A DNA stretch of 64,000 bases from Cellulomonas xiejunii. GTDB lineage: Bacteria; Actinomycetota; Actinomycetes; Actinomycetales; Cellulomonadaceae. Each line of letters begins with the position of its first letter. The stretch's first letter is position 1. A program made the translations under genes and the position numbers. The notes below the pieces were generated by a model. It did not search any database. It was not told the DNA's origin and saw nothing but the letters and a program-made list of their open reading frames with translations. Positions 8,000-17,327 of this stretch are shown piece after piece. The DNA lies in assembly GCF_024508315.1 (NCBI RefSeq), contig NZ_CP101987.1, forward strand, positions 682,001-746,000. Direction: 5' to 3'.

Positions 8000-9319
8000 T
8001 CAGGCGTCCTTGGCGGCGCGGAAGCCGGCGTCCAGGTCGGCCAGGATGTCATCGATGTGCTCGATGCCCACAGCCAGGCGCACGAGCCCCGGCGTGACGC
8101 CCGACTGCAGCTGCTGCTCGGGCGTGAGCTGGCTGTGCGTCGTCGACGCCGGGTGGATGACCAGGGAGCGCACGTCGCCGATGTTGGCGACGTTCGAGTG
8201 CAGCTCGAGCGCCGACACGAAGGCCTGCCCGGCCGCCGCACCCCCGTCGAGCTCGAAGGCCAGGACGGCGCCGGCGCCGCGCGGTGCGTACTTGAGCTGG
8301 TTGGCGTGCCACGGGCTGGACTCGAGCCCCGCGTAGTGGACCTTGCGGACCTCGTCGCGCGACTCGAGCCACTGCGCGACCTTCTGGGCGTTCTCGACGT
8401 GCCGCTCGACGCGCAGCGACAGGGTCTCGATGCCCTGCGCGATGAGGAACGCGTTGAAGGGGCTGATGGCCGCGCCGAGGTCGCGCAGCAGCTGCACGCG
8501 CGCCTTGAGGATGTAGGACAGGTTCACGCCGAACGCGCCACCGACGCCGAGGTCCCGCGCGAAGACCAGGCCGTTGTACGACGGGTCGGGCGTGTTGAAG
8601 TTGGCGAACCGCTCGGGGTGCTGCGCGTAGTCGAACGTGCCGCCGTCGACGACGACGCCGCCGATCGCGGAGCCGTGCCCGCCGAGGTACTTGGTCGCCG
8701 AGTGCACGACCACGTCGGCACCCCACTGCAGCGGGTTGATCAGGTACGGGGTCGCGACGGTGTTGTCGACGACGAGCGGGACGCCGTGCTCGTGCGCGAC
8801 GCCCGCGACCAGCTCGATGTCGAGGACGTCGGCCTGCGGGTTGGGGATCGTCTCGGCGAAGAAGACCTTGGTGTTGGGGCGGATCGCGTCGCGCCACGCC
8901 TGCGCGTCGTGCGGGTCGGTGACGAACGTCGTCTCGACGCCCAGCTTGGGCAGCGAGTGCTTGAGCAGGTTGTAGGTGCCGCCGTACAGGCTGGGGGAGG
9001 CGACGACGTGGTCGCCCGCCTCGGCGACGTTGAGGATCGCGAAGGTCGAGGCCGCCTGCCCGGACGCGAGCAGCAGCGCGCCGACGCCGCCCTCGAGGTT
9101 GGCGATGCGGTTCTCCACGACCTCGGTGGTCGGGTTGCCGATGCGCGTGTAGATCGGCCCGAGCTCCTTGAGCGCGAACCGGTCGGCGGCCTGCTCGGCG
9201 GAGTCGAAGACGAAGGACGTCGTCTGGTAGATCGGCAGGGCGCGCGCCCCCGTGGTGGCGTCGGCGCTCTGGCCCGCGTGGATCTGGCGGGTCTCGAAGC
9301 TCCAGCTCTCGTTGCTCAT
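8000..9319 (-). CDS. metY: O-acetylhomoserine (thiol)-lyase
   Basis: 439 aa PLP enzyme of the Cys/Met metabolism family. It uses sulfide and O-acetylhomoserine to make homocysteine. The PLP lysine is in SATKYLGGHGSAIGG (Lys210). The N-terminus FETRQIHAGQ...RALPIYQTTSF and YTRIGNPT are typical of MetY rather than MetB. RBS GAGGAG precedes ATG 9319. It is the first structural gene of the metY-metX unit and is preceded by a roughly 190-nt leader that begins with a short Cys-containing ORF. Confidence 0.95.
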   Translation of the reverse strand: MSNESWSFETRQIHAGQSADATTGARALPIYQTTSFVFDSAEQAADRFALKELGPIYTRIGNPTTEVVENRIANLEGGVGALLLASGQAASTFAILNVAEAGDHVVASPSLYGGTYNLLKHSLPKLGVETTFVTDPHDAQAWRDAIRPNTKVFFAETIPNPQADVLDIELVAGVAHEHGVPLVVDNTVATPYLINPLQWGADVVVHSATKYLGGHGSAIGGVVVDGGTFDYAQHPERFANFNTPDPSYNGLVFARDLGVGGAFGVNLSYILKARVQLLRDLGAAISPFNAFLIAQGIETLSLRVERHVENAQKVAQWLESRDEVRKVHYAGLESSPWHANQLKYAPRGAGAVLAFELDGGAAAGQAFVSALELHSNVANIGDVRSLVIHPASTTHSQLTPEQQLQSGVTPGLVRLAVGIEHIDDILADLDAGFRAAKDA

Positions 9320-9409
9320 GGTGTGCTCCTCACCGGCGCTGCCGGTCGGTCGGGGTGGGGGACTCGTCCCGAGGAGCGCGCCGTCGACGCCCGCCCGCGG
9401 GGGGTCAGG

Positions 9410-9503
9410 GGGATGCGCACGTGCCGTGCCCTGGCCTGCCGCGGTGCCGACATCCCTCGACGTGGGGGGCGGGAGCTGCTCGCGGGCAGGGGAGAACGTG
9501 CGC
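9410..9503 (-). promoter_or_regulatory. Structured metY leader, candidate attenuator
   Basis: Directly after the upstream ORF stop, GCGCACGT (9503-9496 on the minus strand) can pair with ACGTGCGC (9422-9415). A second possible stem is GGGATG (9456-9451) with CATCCC (9415-9410). Nearer to metY, CCGGC-AGC-GCCGG ends just before the GAGGAG ribosome site. I do not recognise a SAM riboswitch consensus. A ribosome paused at the Cys codon of the upstream ORF would cover the first stem. Inference from pairing only. Confidence 0.4.
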
Positions 9504-9506
9504 TGG

Positions 9507-9530
9507 TCAGCGACACATTCGACGGGTCAT
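9507..9530 (-). CDS. Cysteine-containing leader peptide (MTRRMCR) upstream of metY
   Basis: Seven-codon ORF: ATG, ACC, CGT, CGA, ATG, TGT, CGC, stop. It starts exactly 6 nt after a TAGTCT -10 box, the same geometry as the leaderless genes of this window, so the message probably begins at this ATG. A Cys codon at position 6 followed by the stop, upstream of sulfur amino-acid genes, resembles the cysteine-sensing leader peptides known in other actinobacteria. Too short to identify by homology; rests on position and codon content. Confidence 0.55.
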   Translation of the reverse strand: MTRRMCR

Positions 9531-9536
9531 GGCAGG

Positions 9537-9564
9537 AGACTACGACGCGCGTCCCACTCCTCAA
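9537..9564 (-). promoter_or_regulatory. metY-metX promoter
   Basis: Minus strand: -35 TTGAGG (9564-9559), 16-nt spacer, -10 TAGTCT (9542-9537). The leader-peptide ATG follows after 6 nt. The remaining interval up to the NlpC/P60 gene holds no other gene I can support. Confidence 0.55.
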
Positions 9565-9791
9565 CACGCCCGTCTCAGCATTCAAGACGCGCTCGTCTCG
9601 TCGGCACGCTCGGCACAGGGGTCGACGGCGCTCGGCAGGAGGAGCAGCGGGTGCGTGACGCACGGCCTCGACCGCGCTGCACCCCGGTTCACCCGATCGG
9701 CCGAGGAGGTCTGTCCGGGTTGCTCCCGAACCACAACGATGTGACTTCTGGGACGGGTGTGACAGGTGTTCTCTTGTGGGAAACCCACAGG

Positions 9792-9797
9792 TAGCGT
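9792..9797 (+). promoter_or_regulatory. Leaderless-type -10 box (TAGCGT) of the NlpC/P60 gene
   Basis: TAGCGT, then 7 nt, then GTG 9805. This decided the start among several in-frame GTG codons. I found no c-di-AMP riboswitch, although one often precedes such genes in actinobacteria. Confidence 0.5.
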
Positions 9798-9804
9798 GCC
9801 CAGG

Positions 9805-11292
9805 GTGCGTGACGCAGGCGTGACACCCGAGCCCGGACCGACCCCCTCGGCAGGGCGCGACGCGGCGTGCGCTCGTGCCGCGCGTCGACCCCTCGCGCGG
9901 CGGGTCCCGCGCGGCCTGGCGGTGCTGCCGGTCGGGCTGCTGACCCTCGGGCTGGTCGTGACCCCGGCCGCCGCGGCGCCGTCGACGGACGAGGTGCGCG
10001 ACGCCCGCGCGGCCGTCGGACGCGCCCAGCAGTCGGTCGCCCAGATGGAGGTCCGGCTCGCCCAGCTCGCCACCTCCGCCGAGTCGGCCGAGATCGCCGT
10101 CCAGAGCGCCGCCGAGTCGTACACCCAGGCCGTCGTCGACGCCGACGCCGCACGCACCCGCGCCCGCGACGCCGCCGGGCGCTCCGCCGAGGCCGCCGAG
10201 CAGGCCGAGGAGGCCCGACGCAAGCTCGTGACGTTCGCCCGCCAGCTCGCCCGCACCGGCGGGGCGAGCGACGTGCTGCAGGCCGCGCTGTCCGCCGACG
10301 GGTTCCAGGACGTCGCCCGCCGGACCACGGCCCTCAACCAGGCGACCGGCAAGGCCGACGAGGCCGTGCAGGAGTACCAGGCGACGCTGCTCGTCGCCAG
10401 CACCATGGAGCGCCGCTCCGCCGTCGCCGCGCAGGCCGCGGGTGACGCCGCCGCCGCCGCGCAGGACGCGCTCGACGCGGCCGAGCGCACCCGGTCCGAC
10501 GCCGACGCGTCCCTCGCTGCCGGCCAGGCCGAGCGCGACGGGCTGATCGCCGCGCTCGCAGCCGCGCGGCAGACGAGCGCCGAGGTCGAGCGGGCCCGGC
10601 AGGACGCCGTCGACGCCCAGCGTCGCGCACGGGTCGAGGCCGCAGCCCAGGCCGACCGGACGCAGCCGCCCGCCGCGGCGACGCCCGGCGGGGCACCCGC
10701 ACCGAGCCAGGGCGGCGGGGGGGCTGCTCCCGCCCCCGCCCCCGCGCCGGGCGGTGGCTCCGCACCTGCTCCTGCTCCCGCTCCTGCCCCTGCGCCGGCT
10801 CCTGCCCCCGCACCGGCCCCCGCACCCGCACCGGCACCTGCACCGGCCCCCGCTCCGGCTCCTGCGCCCGCTCCCGCCCCGTCCAACGGCTACGGACTCG
10901 GCACCGGCACGTCGCGCGGATCCGCCGCCTCGGGTGCGGCCGCAGCCGCCTGGGCGCAGTCGAAGGTCGGCCTGCCGTACGTCTACGGCGGATCGGGTCC
11001 CAGCGGCTACGACTGCTCGGGCCTCACCAGCCAGGCCTGGCGTGCCGCCGGCGTGACCATCAACCGCACGTCGCGCGACCAGTACAAGCAGGTCCTCAAG
11101 ATCAGCTACGACCAGCTTCGCCCCGGGGACCTGGTGTTCTGGGGTGAGAACGCCAACGACCCGAACAGCATCTACCACGTGGCGATGTGGATCGGGAACG
11201 GTCAGATCATGGAGGCGTCGAAGCCCGGCGTGCCCCTGCGGGTCACGTCGATGCGCTGGTCGAGCACCATGCCGTTCGCCGGGCGGCCCTGA
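9805..11292 (+). CDS. Secreted NlpC/P60 peptidoglycan hydrolase
   Basis: About 495 aa RipA-like cell-wall endopeptidase, expected to cut D-Glu/meso-DAP-type peptide stems outside the cell. A twin-Arg-rich n-region and hydrophobic core (GLAVLPVGLLTLGLVV, then TPAAAA) form a signal peptide. Residues ~60-280 are Ala/Glu/Gln-rich coiled coil. A Pro-Ala repeat linker (PAPAPAP) spans roughly residues 300-365. The C-terminal NlpC/P60 domain has the catalytic Cys404 (YDCSGLTSQAW) and His458 (YHVAMWIG). The coiled coil may hold the enzyme inactive until divisome partners bind, as in RipA; that is inference. Confidence 0.88.
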   Translation: MRDAGVTPEPGPTPSAGRDAACARAARRPLARRVPRGLAVLPVGLLTLGLVVTPAAAAPSTDEVRDARAAVGRAQQSVAQMEVRLAQLATSAESAEIAVQSAAESYTQAVVDADAARTRARDAAGRSAEAAEQAEEARRKLVTFARQLARTGGASDVLQAALSADGFQDVARRTTALNQATGKADEAVQEYQATLLVASTMERRSAVAAQAAGDAAAAAQDALDAAERTRSDADASLAAGQAERDGLIAALAAARQTSAEVERARQDAVDAQRRARVEAAAQADRTQPPAAATPGGAPAPSQGGGGAAPAPAPAPGGGSAPAPAPAPAPAPAPAPAPAPAPAPAPAPAPAPAPAPAPAPSNGYGLGTGTSRGSAASGAAAAAWAQSKVGLPYVYGGSGPSGYDCSGLTSQAWRAAGVTINRTSRDQYKQVLKISYDQLRPGDLVFWGENANDPNSIYHVAMWIGNGQIMEASKPGVPLRVTSMRWSSTMPFAGRP

Positions 11293-11300
11293 CCTCTCCC

Positions 11301-11320
11301 CCGGCGGCACGGGCCGCCGG
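11301..11320 (+). terminator. Hairpin after the NlpC/P60 gene
   Basis: CCGGCGGC / GCCGCCGG, 8-bp perfect stem with a 4-nt loop, 9 nt after the stop codon. No U-tract. Confidence 0.5.
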
Positions 11321-11360
11321 AGCATGCCCGGTGGGAGGCCTGTCGGGCACGATGCGGGGC

Positions 11361-12224
11361 ATGACGCTGCCGGCTGACAGCCACGTGCACAGCGAGTGGT
11401 CCTGGGACACAGGAGGACCTCGGTCGCACGCTGCCGGGCGGATGCGGGCGACGTGCGAGCAGGCCGTGAGGATCGGGCTGGCGGCGATCTACTTCACCGA
11501 GCACCTGGACCTCCCTGACACGTGGCACGCGGAGCCCCAGGACCTGATGCCCCATCAGCAGGACCTGCTGAACGATGCCGGCCGTGTCGAGTTCGCACCC
11601 TTCGACGCGGCGGGCTACCTGGAGGCCGTCGACCGGATGCGACACGAGTTCCCCGAGCTTCGCATCCACACGGGTGTCGAGCTCGGGCAACCCCATCTCT
11701 GGGGCGACCGAGCGGCGGGGATCGTCGACCTGGACCTCGTCGACCGGGTTCTGGGCTCGCTGCACCTGCTCGACCTCGGCGACGGCCTGGCAGAGCCTCA
11801 CACGTTGTTCCGCACGCACGACCCGGCCGAGGTCATGAACGCCTACCTCGAGCAGGTGCCCGCCATGGTCGAGGGGTCCGAGGCCTTCGAGGTCGTCACC
11901 CACATCGACTACGCGGTCCGCCTGTGGCCCGTCGCCACCGCAGGGCCGTTCGACCCGCGCGTGTTCGAGGACGGGTTCCGTGCGGCGCTGCGGTCGATCG
12001 CCGAGGGTGGTCGTGCGCTCGAGATGAACACGCGACGCCTCGGGTCGTGGATCCCGCAGTGGTGGGCCGACTCGGGTGGGAAGGCGGTGACCTTCGGCAG
12101 CGACGCCCACACGCCGGAGGCCGTCGCGTCGGGCTTTCCCGAGGCCGCGGCGATGCTCGAGCACGTCGGCTTCCGCCCCGGGAGCACGCCTGAGGAGCCC
12201 TGGGTTCGTTCCCCTGCGATCTAG
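11361..12224 (+). CDS. PHP-domain phosphoesterase, histidinol-phosphatase-like
   Basis: About 287 aa. The start carries the PHP metal motif DSHVHSEWSWD, followed by YFTEHLD, THIDYAVR and FGSDAHTPEAV, the four metal-binding His/Asp blocks of HisK-type phosphatases. It probably hydrolyses histidinol phosphate or a related phosphomonoester. ATG 11361 fits the domain boundary. CACGAT lies 7 nt upstream, a weak leaderless-type promoter. No his genes are adjacent, so the substrate is open. Confidence 0.8.
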   Translation: MTLPADSHVHSEWSWDTGGPRSHAAGRMRATCEQAVRIGLAAIYFTEHLDLPDTWHAEPQDLMPHQQDLLNDAGRVEFAPFDAAGYLEAVDRMRHEFPELRIHTGVELGQPHLWGDRAAGIVDLDLVDRVLGSLHLLDLGDGLAEPHTLFRTHDPAEVMNAYLEQVPAMVEGSEAFEVVTHIDYAVRLWPVATAGPFDPRVFEDGFRAALRSIAEGGRALEMNTRRLGSWIPQWWADSGGKAVTFGSDAHTPEAVASGFPEAAAMLEHVGFRPGSTPEEPWVRSPAI

Positions 12225-12306
12225 CTCCCGTGCGATCCAGCAGCTGCCGTCACCGGCCGCGACGAACGGCCGTGCCGATCACGGGTCGCACACCGGTGCG
12301 GCAGCG

Positions 12307-12804
12307 TCAGTGGTGGTAGTACCCCGAGTCGATCGCACGCTGGCGCGAGCGCTCGATCTCCGCCTCCGCCTCGGCGCGGCCGGTCCAGTGCGCGCCCTCG
12401 ACGGACTTGCCGGGCTCGAGGTCCTTGTAGACCTCGAAGAAGTGCTGGATCTCCAGGCGGTGGAAGTCGGACACGTCGTCGATGTCCTGGCGCCACGCGG
12501 CGCGCTGGTCGCCCGTCGGGACGCACAGCACCTTGTCGTCACCACCGGCCTCGTCGCGCATGCGGAACATGCCGAGCGCGCGGCAGCGGATCAGGCACCC
12601 GGGGAACGTCGGCTCCTCCAGGAGGACCAGCGCGTCCAGCGGGTCGCCGTCCTCGCCCAGCGTGCCCTCGATGAACCCGTAGTCGTCCGGGTAGCGCGTC
12701 GAGGTGAAGAGCATCCGGTCGAGGCGGATGCGCCCCGTGGCGTGGTCCACCTCGTACTTGTTGCGCTGTCCCTTGGGGATCTCGATCGTGACGTCGAACT
12801 CCAC
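12307..12804 (-). CDS. ppa: Inorganic pyrophosphatase
   Basis: 165 aa soluble family I pyrophosphatase, hydrolysing PPi and so pulling biosynthetic reactions forward. Typical residues: [38 protein letters not shown] with the metal-binding Asp cluster, and KDLEPGK near the C-terminus. The GTG start at 12804 follows GGAGGA at good spacing; longer in-frame extensions are not conserved with the family. It is divergent from the PBP4-type gene, and both promoters lie within about 150 bp. Confidence 0.95.
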   Translation of the reverse strand: MEFDVTIEIPKGQRNKYEVDHATGRIRLDRMLFTSTRYPDDYGFIEGTLGEDGDPLDALVLLEEPTFPGCLIRCRALGMFRMRDEAGGDDKVLCVPTGDQRAAWRQDIDDVSDFHRLEIQHFFEVYKDLEPGKSVEGAHWTGRAEAEAEIERSRQRAIDSGYYHH

Positions 12805-12897
12805 TGTGCTTTCCTCCACGCGTCCCCGCCCGTCGGCGGTGGGGGTCGATCGGCCGGTGGGCGCGTCGTCGTCCCCGGGCGCCGCTGTGACGGACAG

Positions 12898-12903
12898 TAG
12901 TCT
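12898..12903 (+). promoter_or_regulatory. Candidate -10 box (TAGTCT) for the carboxypeptidase gene
   Basis: TAGTCT lies 49 nt before the chosen ATG 12953. An ATG at 12913 sits 9 nt downstream but is out of frame with the enzyme, so the message probably has a short leader. Confidence 0.35.
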
Positions 12904-12952
12904 GACGCACCGATGCGGCGGTACCGGCCGCGGGACCACGAGGCGGGTGACG

Positions 12953-14365
12953 ATGACCACAGCGGCACGGGTGGCGGGTGTCGGGACGCTCGTCGTGGTG
13001 CTCGCAGCGGGCGGTTACGCGACGGCCGACGCCTACGACGTCGTGCCCGGGATCGTCACGCTCGCGCCGCCGGTCGCCGACCCCCTGCCCTTCCCGACGG
13101 CACCCGGTGCCGTCGAGCCGACCGCCGTGCCGCGCGCCCTGGGGGACCTGGACGCGCAGGTCCCGCTGCCCGCGGCGGGCCAGGTGCAGGCGCTGGTCGA
13201 CGCGCTCGCGGTCGACCCGCGGCTCGGTCCGAGCGTGGGCGTGACCGTCGTGGACCAGCTGACCGGCGAGGTGCTGGCGGCCCACGCCGCGGACGCCGGG
13301 CTCGTGCCGGCCTCCACCGCGAAGGTCCTCACGGGCGTGGCCGCGCTGACGGCGCTGGACCCCGACGCGACGCTCGCGACGCGCGTCGTGCGCGTGGACG
13401 AGGGCACGATCGCGATCGTCGGCGGCGGGGACATGATGCTCGCGGCGGGCGCCGGCGACCCCGGCTCGACGCTCGGGCGGGCCGGCCTGGCGGACCTCGC
13501 GGCCCGCACCGCCGCGGCGCTCGCGCTGCAGGGCGTGACCAGCGTGCGCCTCGTCGTGGACGACTCGCTGTTCACCGGTCCCGCCGTCAGCCCCGCGTGG
13601 CACCCCGCCAACGTGGGCGAGGGGTTCGTCGCACCGGTCACGGCGCTCGCGGTCGACGTCGGCCGGCTGCGCGAGGGCGAGTACGCGCCGCGGTCGGCCG
13701 ACCCGTCGATCCAGGCCGCGAAGATCTTCGCCAAGCGCCTGGCCGAGGCGGGGGTGAGCGTGCAGGGCGACCCGGCGCGCGTGCCGTCGGCCGGCGACGG
13801 CGCGGAGCTCGCGCGTGTCGAGTCCGCCCCGGTCGTGGACGTCGTGCACTACTTCCTCGAGACGTCAGACAACTCCATCACCGAGGTCGTGTCGCGCCTC
13901 GTCGCGCTCGACGCCGGCCTGCCACCCAGCTTCGAGGGCGGCACGCAGGCGGTCCTGCGCCAGGTCGCCACGCTCGGCGTCGACGTGACGGGTGCGCGGC
14001 TCGCCGACGCCTCGGGCCTGGGTGCGGGCTCGTCGCTGTCGCCGGCCCTGCTGGCCGAGATCGTCCGGCTGACGACCGACCCCGCCCACCCCGTCCTGCG
14101 CGACGTCGCCGTCGGGATGCCGGTGGCGGGCCTGACGGGGACCCTGTCGGACCGGTACACGAAGTCCGACGCCCGGGGGCTGGTGCGCGCCAAGACCGGG
14201 TCGCTGCCGCGCGTCACGTCGCTCGCCGGCACGGTGCTGGACGCCCAGCGCCGACAGCTCGTGTTCGCCGTCATGGCCGACCAGACGCCCGAGGGCGGGC
14301 AGTGGGCGCCGCGGCAGGCCATCGACGGGTTCGTCGCCGCGCTGGCGGCCTGCGGCTGCCGCTGA
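12953..14365 (+). CDS. dacB: D-alanyl-D-alanine carboxypeptidase/endopeptidase (PBP4 family)
   Basis: 470 aa exported penicillin-binding protein of class C (peptidase S13), acting on peptidoglycan stem peptides or cross-bridges. The N-terminal hydrophobic stretch ([19 protein letters not shown]) is a signal anchor. Active-site motifs: SxxK at Ser121-Lys124 (PASTAK), SxN in SDNSITE, and KTG in [11 protein letters not shown]. It is followed at short distance by the zinc-metalloprotease gene with its own promoter. Start at ATG 12953; GTG 12947 is an alternative. Confidence 0.92.
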   Translation: MTTAARVAGVGTLVVVLAAGGYATADAYDVVPGIVTLAPPVADPLPFPTAPGAVEPTAVPRALGDLDAQVPLPAAGQVQALVDALAVDPRLGPSVGVTVVDQLTGEVLAAHAADAGLVPASTAKVLTGVAALTALDPDATLATRVVRVDEGTIAIVGGGDMMLAAGAGDPGSTLGRAGLADLAARTAAALALQGVTSVRLVVDDSLFTGPAVSPAWHPANVGEGFVAPVTALAVDVGRLREGEYAPRSADPSIQAAKIFAKRLAEAGVSVQGDPARVPSAGDGAELARVESAPVVDVVHYFLETSDNSITEVVSRLVALDAGLPPSFEGGTQAVLRQVATLGVDVTGARLADASGLGAGSSLSPALLAEIVRLTTDPAHPVLRDVAVGMPVAGLTGTLSDRYTKSDARGLVRAKTGSLPRVTSLAGTVLDAQRRQLVFAVMADQTPEGGQWAPRQAIDGFVAALAACGCR

Positions 14366-14431
14366 CGCCACGCGAGGACCCGTGACGTCCTCGACGTCCG
14401 CCCTCGCCCCGCACCGGGGCGTCGCGCGGGT

Positions 14432-14437
14432 TACCGT
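14432..14437 (+). promoter_or_regulatory. Leaderless-type -10 box (TACCGT) of the metalloprotease gene
   Basis: TACCGT, 6 nt, then GTG 14444. It decides against the upstream in-frame GTG 14438, which would lie upstream of the predicted transcription start. Confidence 0.55.
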
Positions 14438-14443
14438 GTGCCG

Positions 14444-15532
14444 GTGCAGCCCACCGCCCCCGGACCCGTCGACTGGCGCGCTGCCGCGCGACTGGCGGGC
14501 CGCGTCGCCGCCCCCGGCCCCGTCGCCGACCGTGCCACCCTCGTCGAGCTCGTCACCGACCTGCGCGCGGTGGCCGCCGTCGCGGCCCGGCACGTGGTCG
14601 ACGCGACGGGCCTGACACCCGCCGACGGCCGTGAGCCCGCGGCGATCTCCCGCGTCCTCGTCGTCGACCGGCCGCGCTGGGCCGCCGCGAACGCCGAGAT
14701 GTTCGCGCAGATGGCCGCGCCGCTGGCGACCCGCCGCGACGGCACCCCCGTCGAGGTGCCCGACGCCGCCCGGCTGGCCGCCGCGGCGCAGGTCGGGGGC
14801 GTCCTCGCGCTGCTGTCCGGCAAGGTCATCGGGCAGTACGACCCGTTCACGGCGGAGCCCGGGCAGCCCGGACGGCTCCTGCTGGTCGCGCCCAACGTGC
14901 TGGCCACGCAGCGCCAGCTCGGCGTCGACGGGCACGACTTCCGGCTGTGGGTGGCGCTGCACGAGCAGACGCACGCCCTGCAGTTCGCTGCCTCCCCCTG
15001 GCTCGCCGACCACCTGCGCACGCGGTCCGCCGAGCTGCTGTCCGACCTCGCGGACCTCGCACCCAACGGCGAGCACGAGGCCGTCGGCCTGCCCCGGCTC
15101 GACGACGTCCTGGGCGCGGTCGTGCGCGCCGTCACGTACGGCGACGGCGGCGTGCTGTCGCTGCTGACCCCGCGGCAGCGTGAGGTGTTCGACGAGGTGG
15201 GCGCGATCATGGCCCTGCTCGAGGGGCACGCCGACGTCATGATGGACGAGGTGGGTCCCGCGGTCGTGCCGACGGTCCGGTCGATCCGCCGCGCGTTCGA
15301 GCGGCGACGCGACGACGCCGCGAAGGCGAAGGGCCTGGAGGGGCTCGTGCGCCGCGTGCTCGGCATGGACCTCAAGCTCGCGCAGTACCGCGACGGCGCG
15401 ACGTTCGTGCGGGCCGTGCGGGGCCGCGTCGGGCTCGACGGGCTGAACGCGGTGTGGAGCGGCCCCGGGACGCTGCCGAGCGCCGCGGAGATCAGCGACC
15501 CCGAGGCGTGGGTCCGCCGCGTCCACGGATGA
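14444..15532 (+). CDS. Zinc-dependent metalloprotease, DUF2342 family
   Basis: 362 aa actinobacterial protein of the DUF2342/TIGR03624 group, sometimes named 'coenzyme F420 biosynthesis-associated' because of gene neighbourhood. A zinc motif His173-Glu-Gln-Thr-His177 ([11 protein letters not shown]) and a later [11 protein letters not shown] that could supply the third ligand are present. No signal peptide is seen, so it is probably cytosolic. It is followed 10 nt later by tilS; the conserved PBP4-DUF2342-tilS-hpt-ftsH order is common in actinobacteria. Substrate unknown. Confidence 0.8.
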   Translation: MQPTAPGPVDWRAAARLAGRVAAPGPVADRATLVELVTDLRAVAAVAARHVVDATGLTPADGREPAAISRVLVVDRPRWAAANAEMFAQMAAPLATRRDGTPVEVPDAARLAAAAQVGGVLALLSGKVIGQYDPFTAEPGQPGRLLLVAPNVLATQRQLGVDGHDFRLWVALHEQTHALQFAASPWLADHLRTRSAELLSDLADLAPNGEHEAVGLPRLDDVLGAVVRAVTYGDGGVLSLLTPRQREVFDEVGAIMALLEGHADVMMDEVGPAVVPTVRSIRRAFERRRDDAAKAKGLEGLVRRVLGMDLKLAQYRDGATFVRAVRGRVGLDGLNAVWSGPGTLPSAAEISDPEAWVRRVHG

Positions 15533-15542
15533 CCCTCCACGG

Positions 15543-16613
15543 ATGACCGGGCCGGCGCCTGCCGTCGCGGCCATGCGCGTGGCCGTGCGCCGCGCGCTCG
15601 GCGACCTCGGCCCGGGTGCGACGGTGCTCGTGGCGTGCTCCGGCGGTGCGGACTCCCTTGCGCTCGCGGCCGCCCTCGCCTGGGAGGCGCGGGCGGGCGG
15701 TCCGTGGCGGGCGGGCGCCGTGGTCGTCGACCACGGCCTGCACCCCGCGTCGCGCGACGTCGCGGACGCCGCCGCCGCCACGTGCCGCACGCTCGGCCTC
15801 GACCCCGTGCGCGTCGTGCGGGTCGACGTCGGGACGGCCGGCGGACCCGAGGCCGCCGCACGGACCGCCCGCTACGCCGCGCTCGACGCGGTCGCCGACG
15901 ACCTCGACGCCGACGCGGTGCTCCTGGGCCACACGCTCGACGACCAGGCCGAGACGGTGCTCCTGGCGCTCGCCCGCGGGTCGGGGGAGCGCGCGCTGGC
16001 CGGGATGCGTCCCGTGCGCGGGCGCCTGCGCCGTCCCCTGCTGGCGCTCCGGCGCGCGGACACCGAGGCCGCGTGCGCGGCGCAAGGGCTGGTGCCGTGG
16101 CACGACCCGGGCAACGGCCGCGACCCGGCGACCACGGGGCTGCCCGCAGGTGCCGTGGCCCGCGAAGACCTGCCGCTGCGCTCCCGCGTGCGCAGCGAGG
16201 TGCTGCCGGTGCTCGAGGAGGTCCTCGGGCCGGGTGTCGCGCAGGCCCTGGCGCGGACGGCGGACGCGCTCGCGGACGCGACCGACGCGGTGGACTCGGC
16301 AGCCGCCGAGGTCCTCGCGGCGGCGGTCCGCGACGCCCCCGCGGGCGAGCGCGCGGGTGACGTGGTCCTCGACGTCGGGCCGCTCGCCGAGGCCCCCCCT
16401 GCGGTCCGGCGTCGCGCCCTGCACGACGCCGCGGTCCGCGCCGGCTGCCCGCCGGGCGGGCTCGCGCGCGTGCAGGTGCTGGCCGTGGAGGCACTGGTCA
16501 CCGCATGGCGGGGGCAGGGTCCCGTCCACCTGCCCGGTGGCCGGGTCGCGTCACGCGCGTGTGGCAGGCTCTACCTCGGCCTGCCGTTCGCGGCGGCCGA
16601 CGAGGACGGGTGA
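15543..16613 (+). CDS. tilS: tRNA(Ile)-lysidine synthetase
   Basis: 356 aa. It modifies C34 of the CAU-anticodon tRNA-Ile to lysidine using ATP and lysine, allowing AUA decoding. The PP-loop ATPase motif SGGADS is near residues 34-39, and [11 protein letters not shown] and [15 protein letters not shown] follow as in TilS. The usual C-terminal extension is short, as in actinobacterial forms. The region around the start carries a tandem 13-nt repeat (TCCACGGATGACC at 15522 and 15536), giving the stop of the previous gene and the start of this one. Confidence 0.92.
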   Translation: MTGPAPAVAAMRVAVRRALGDLGPGATVLVACSGGADSLALAAALAWEARAGGPWRAGAVVVDHGLHPASRDVADAAAATCRTLGLDPVRVVRVDVGTAGGPEAAARTARYAALDAVADDLDADAVLLGHTLDDQAETVLLALARGSGERALAGMRPVRGRLRRPLLALRRADTEAACAAQGLVPWHDPGNGRDPATTGLPAGAVAREDLPLRSRVRSEVLPVLEEVLGPGVAQALARTADALADATDAVDSAAAEVLAAAVRDAPAGERAGDVVLDVGPLAEAPPAVRRRALHDAAVRAGCPPGGLARVQVLAVEALVTAWRGQGPVHLPGGRVASRACGRLYLGLPFAAADEDG

Positions 16614-16688
16614 CGCGAACCCACCTGGGGACCGCGGGCCGGTGGCCCGACGAGCACGACGAACCAGCACGACGACCGGGAGTGAGCG

Positions 16689-17243
16689 GTGGACGCGGCG
16701 GACATGGGTGACGACCTCGAGCGGGTCCTGCTGACCGAGGAGCAGCTCCACGCGCGCCTCGACGAGATGGCGGCGCAGATCGACGCCGACTACGCAGGTG
16801 AGCCGCTGCTGCTCGTCGGCGTCCTCAAGGGCGCCGTCATGGTGATGGCGGACCTCGCGCGCCGGCTGCGCGGCAACGTCTCGATGGACTGGATGGCCGT
16901 CTCGTCCTACGGGTCGGGCACCAAGTCGTCGGGCGTCGTGCGGATCCTCAAGGACCTCGACACGGACCTCACGGGCCGCCACGTCCTCATCGTGGAGGAC
17001 ATCATCGACTCGGGGCTGACGCTGTCGTGGCTGCTGTCGAACCTGCGCTCGCGCGGGCCGGCGACGGTCGAGATCGCCACGATGCTGCGCAAGCCGGAGG
17101 CCGCCAAGGTCGAGGTGCCCGTGCGGTACGTCGGCTTCGACATCCCGACGGAGTTCGTCGTGGGGTACGGCCTGGACTACGCCGAGCGCTACCGCAACCT
17201 GCCGTTCGTCGGGACGCTCGCGCCGCACGTCTACCAGTCCTGA
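16689..17243 (+). CDS. hpt: Hypoxanthine phosphoribosyltransferase
   Basis: 184 aa purine-salvage enzyme joining PRPP with hypoxanthine or guanine. [16 protein letters not shown] is the family's N-terminal loop, [17 protein letters not shown] is the PRPP-binding motif, and the C-terminal [26 protein letters not shown] is characteristic. GTG 16689 follows GGGAG; ATG 16704 is an alternative. The hpt-ftsH-folE order is widely conserved in actinobacteria. Confidence 0.95.
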   Translation: MDAADMGDDLERVLLTEEQLHARLDEMAAQIDADYAGEPLLLVGVLKGAVMVMADLARRLRGNVSMDWMAVSSYGSGTKSSGVVRILKDLDTDLTGRHVLIVEDIIDSGLTLSWLLSNLRSRGPATVEIATMLRKPEAAKVEVPVRYVGFDIPTEFVVGYGLDYAERYRNLPFVGTLAPHVYQS

Positions 17244-17249
17244 CGCAGG

Positions 17250-17270
17250 GGCGCCCGGTCCCCGGGCGCC
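17250..17270 (+). terminator. Hairpin between hpt and ftsH
   Basis: GGCGCCCGG / CCGGGCGCC, perfect 9-bp stem with a 3-nt loop, 7 nt after the hpt stop. No U-run. Confidence 0.6.
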
Positions 17271-17327
17271 TCGGCCAGGCCCCTGTGCCCTGGGCGAACA
17301 CCACCGGGCGTGCACGGGTCCAGCGTG

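Noticed and set aside
9320-9600. SAM riboswitch upstream of metY
   Set aside because: The conserved core of SAM-I, SAM-II or SAM-IV could not be matched; the short Cys ORF and pairing arms explain the leader better.
6338-9658. 1106-codon plus-strand open frame over metX and metY
   Set aside because: Composition is that of a reverse-complement shadow; metX and metY carry all family motifs on the minus strand.
9687-9698. GTTCACCCGATC as a PHO box for the NlpC/P60 gene
   Set aside because: Single word, no repeat in register.
9531-9804. c-di-AMP (ydaO) riboswitch before the NlpC/P60 gene
   Set aside because: Common in actinobacteria at this place, but its conserved blocks are not visible, and the -10 box lies 7 nt from the start, leaving no room for a 5' leader.
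12231-12242. GTGCGATCCAGC after the PHP gene as a family A repeat
   Set aside because: Only 11 matching bases, no partner unit or spacer; could be chance.
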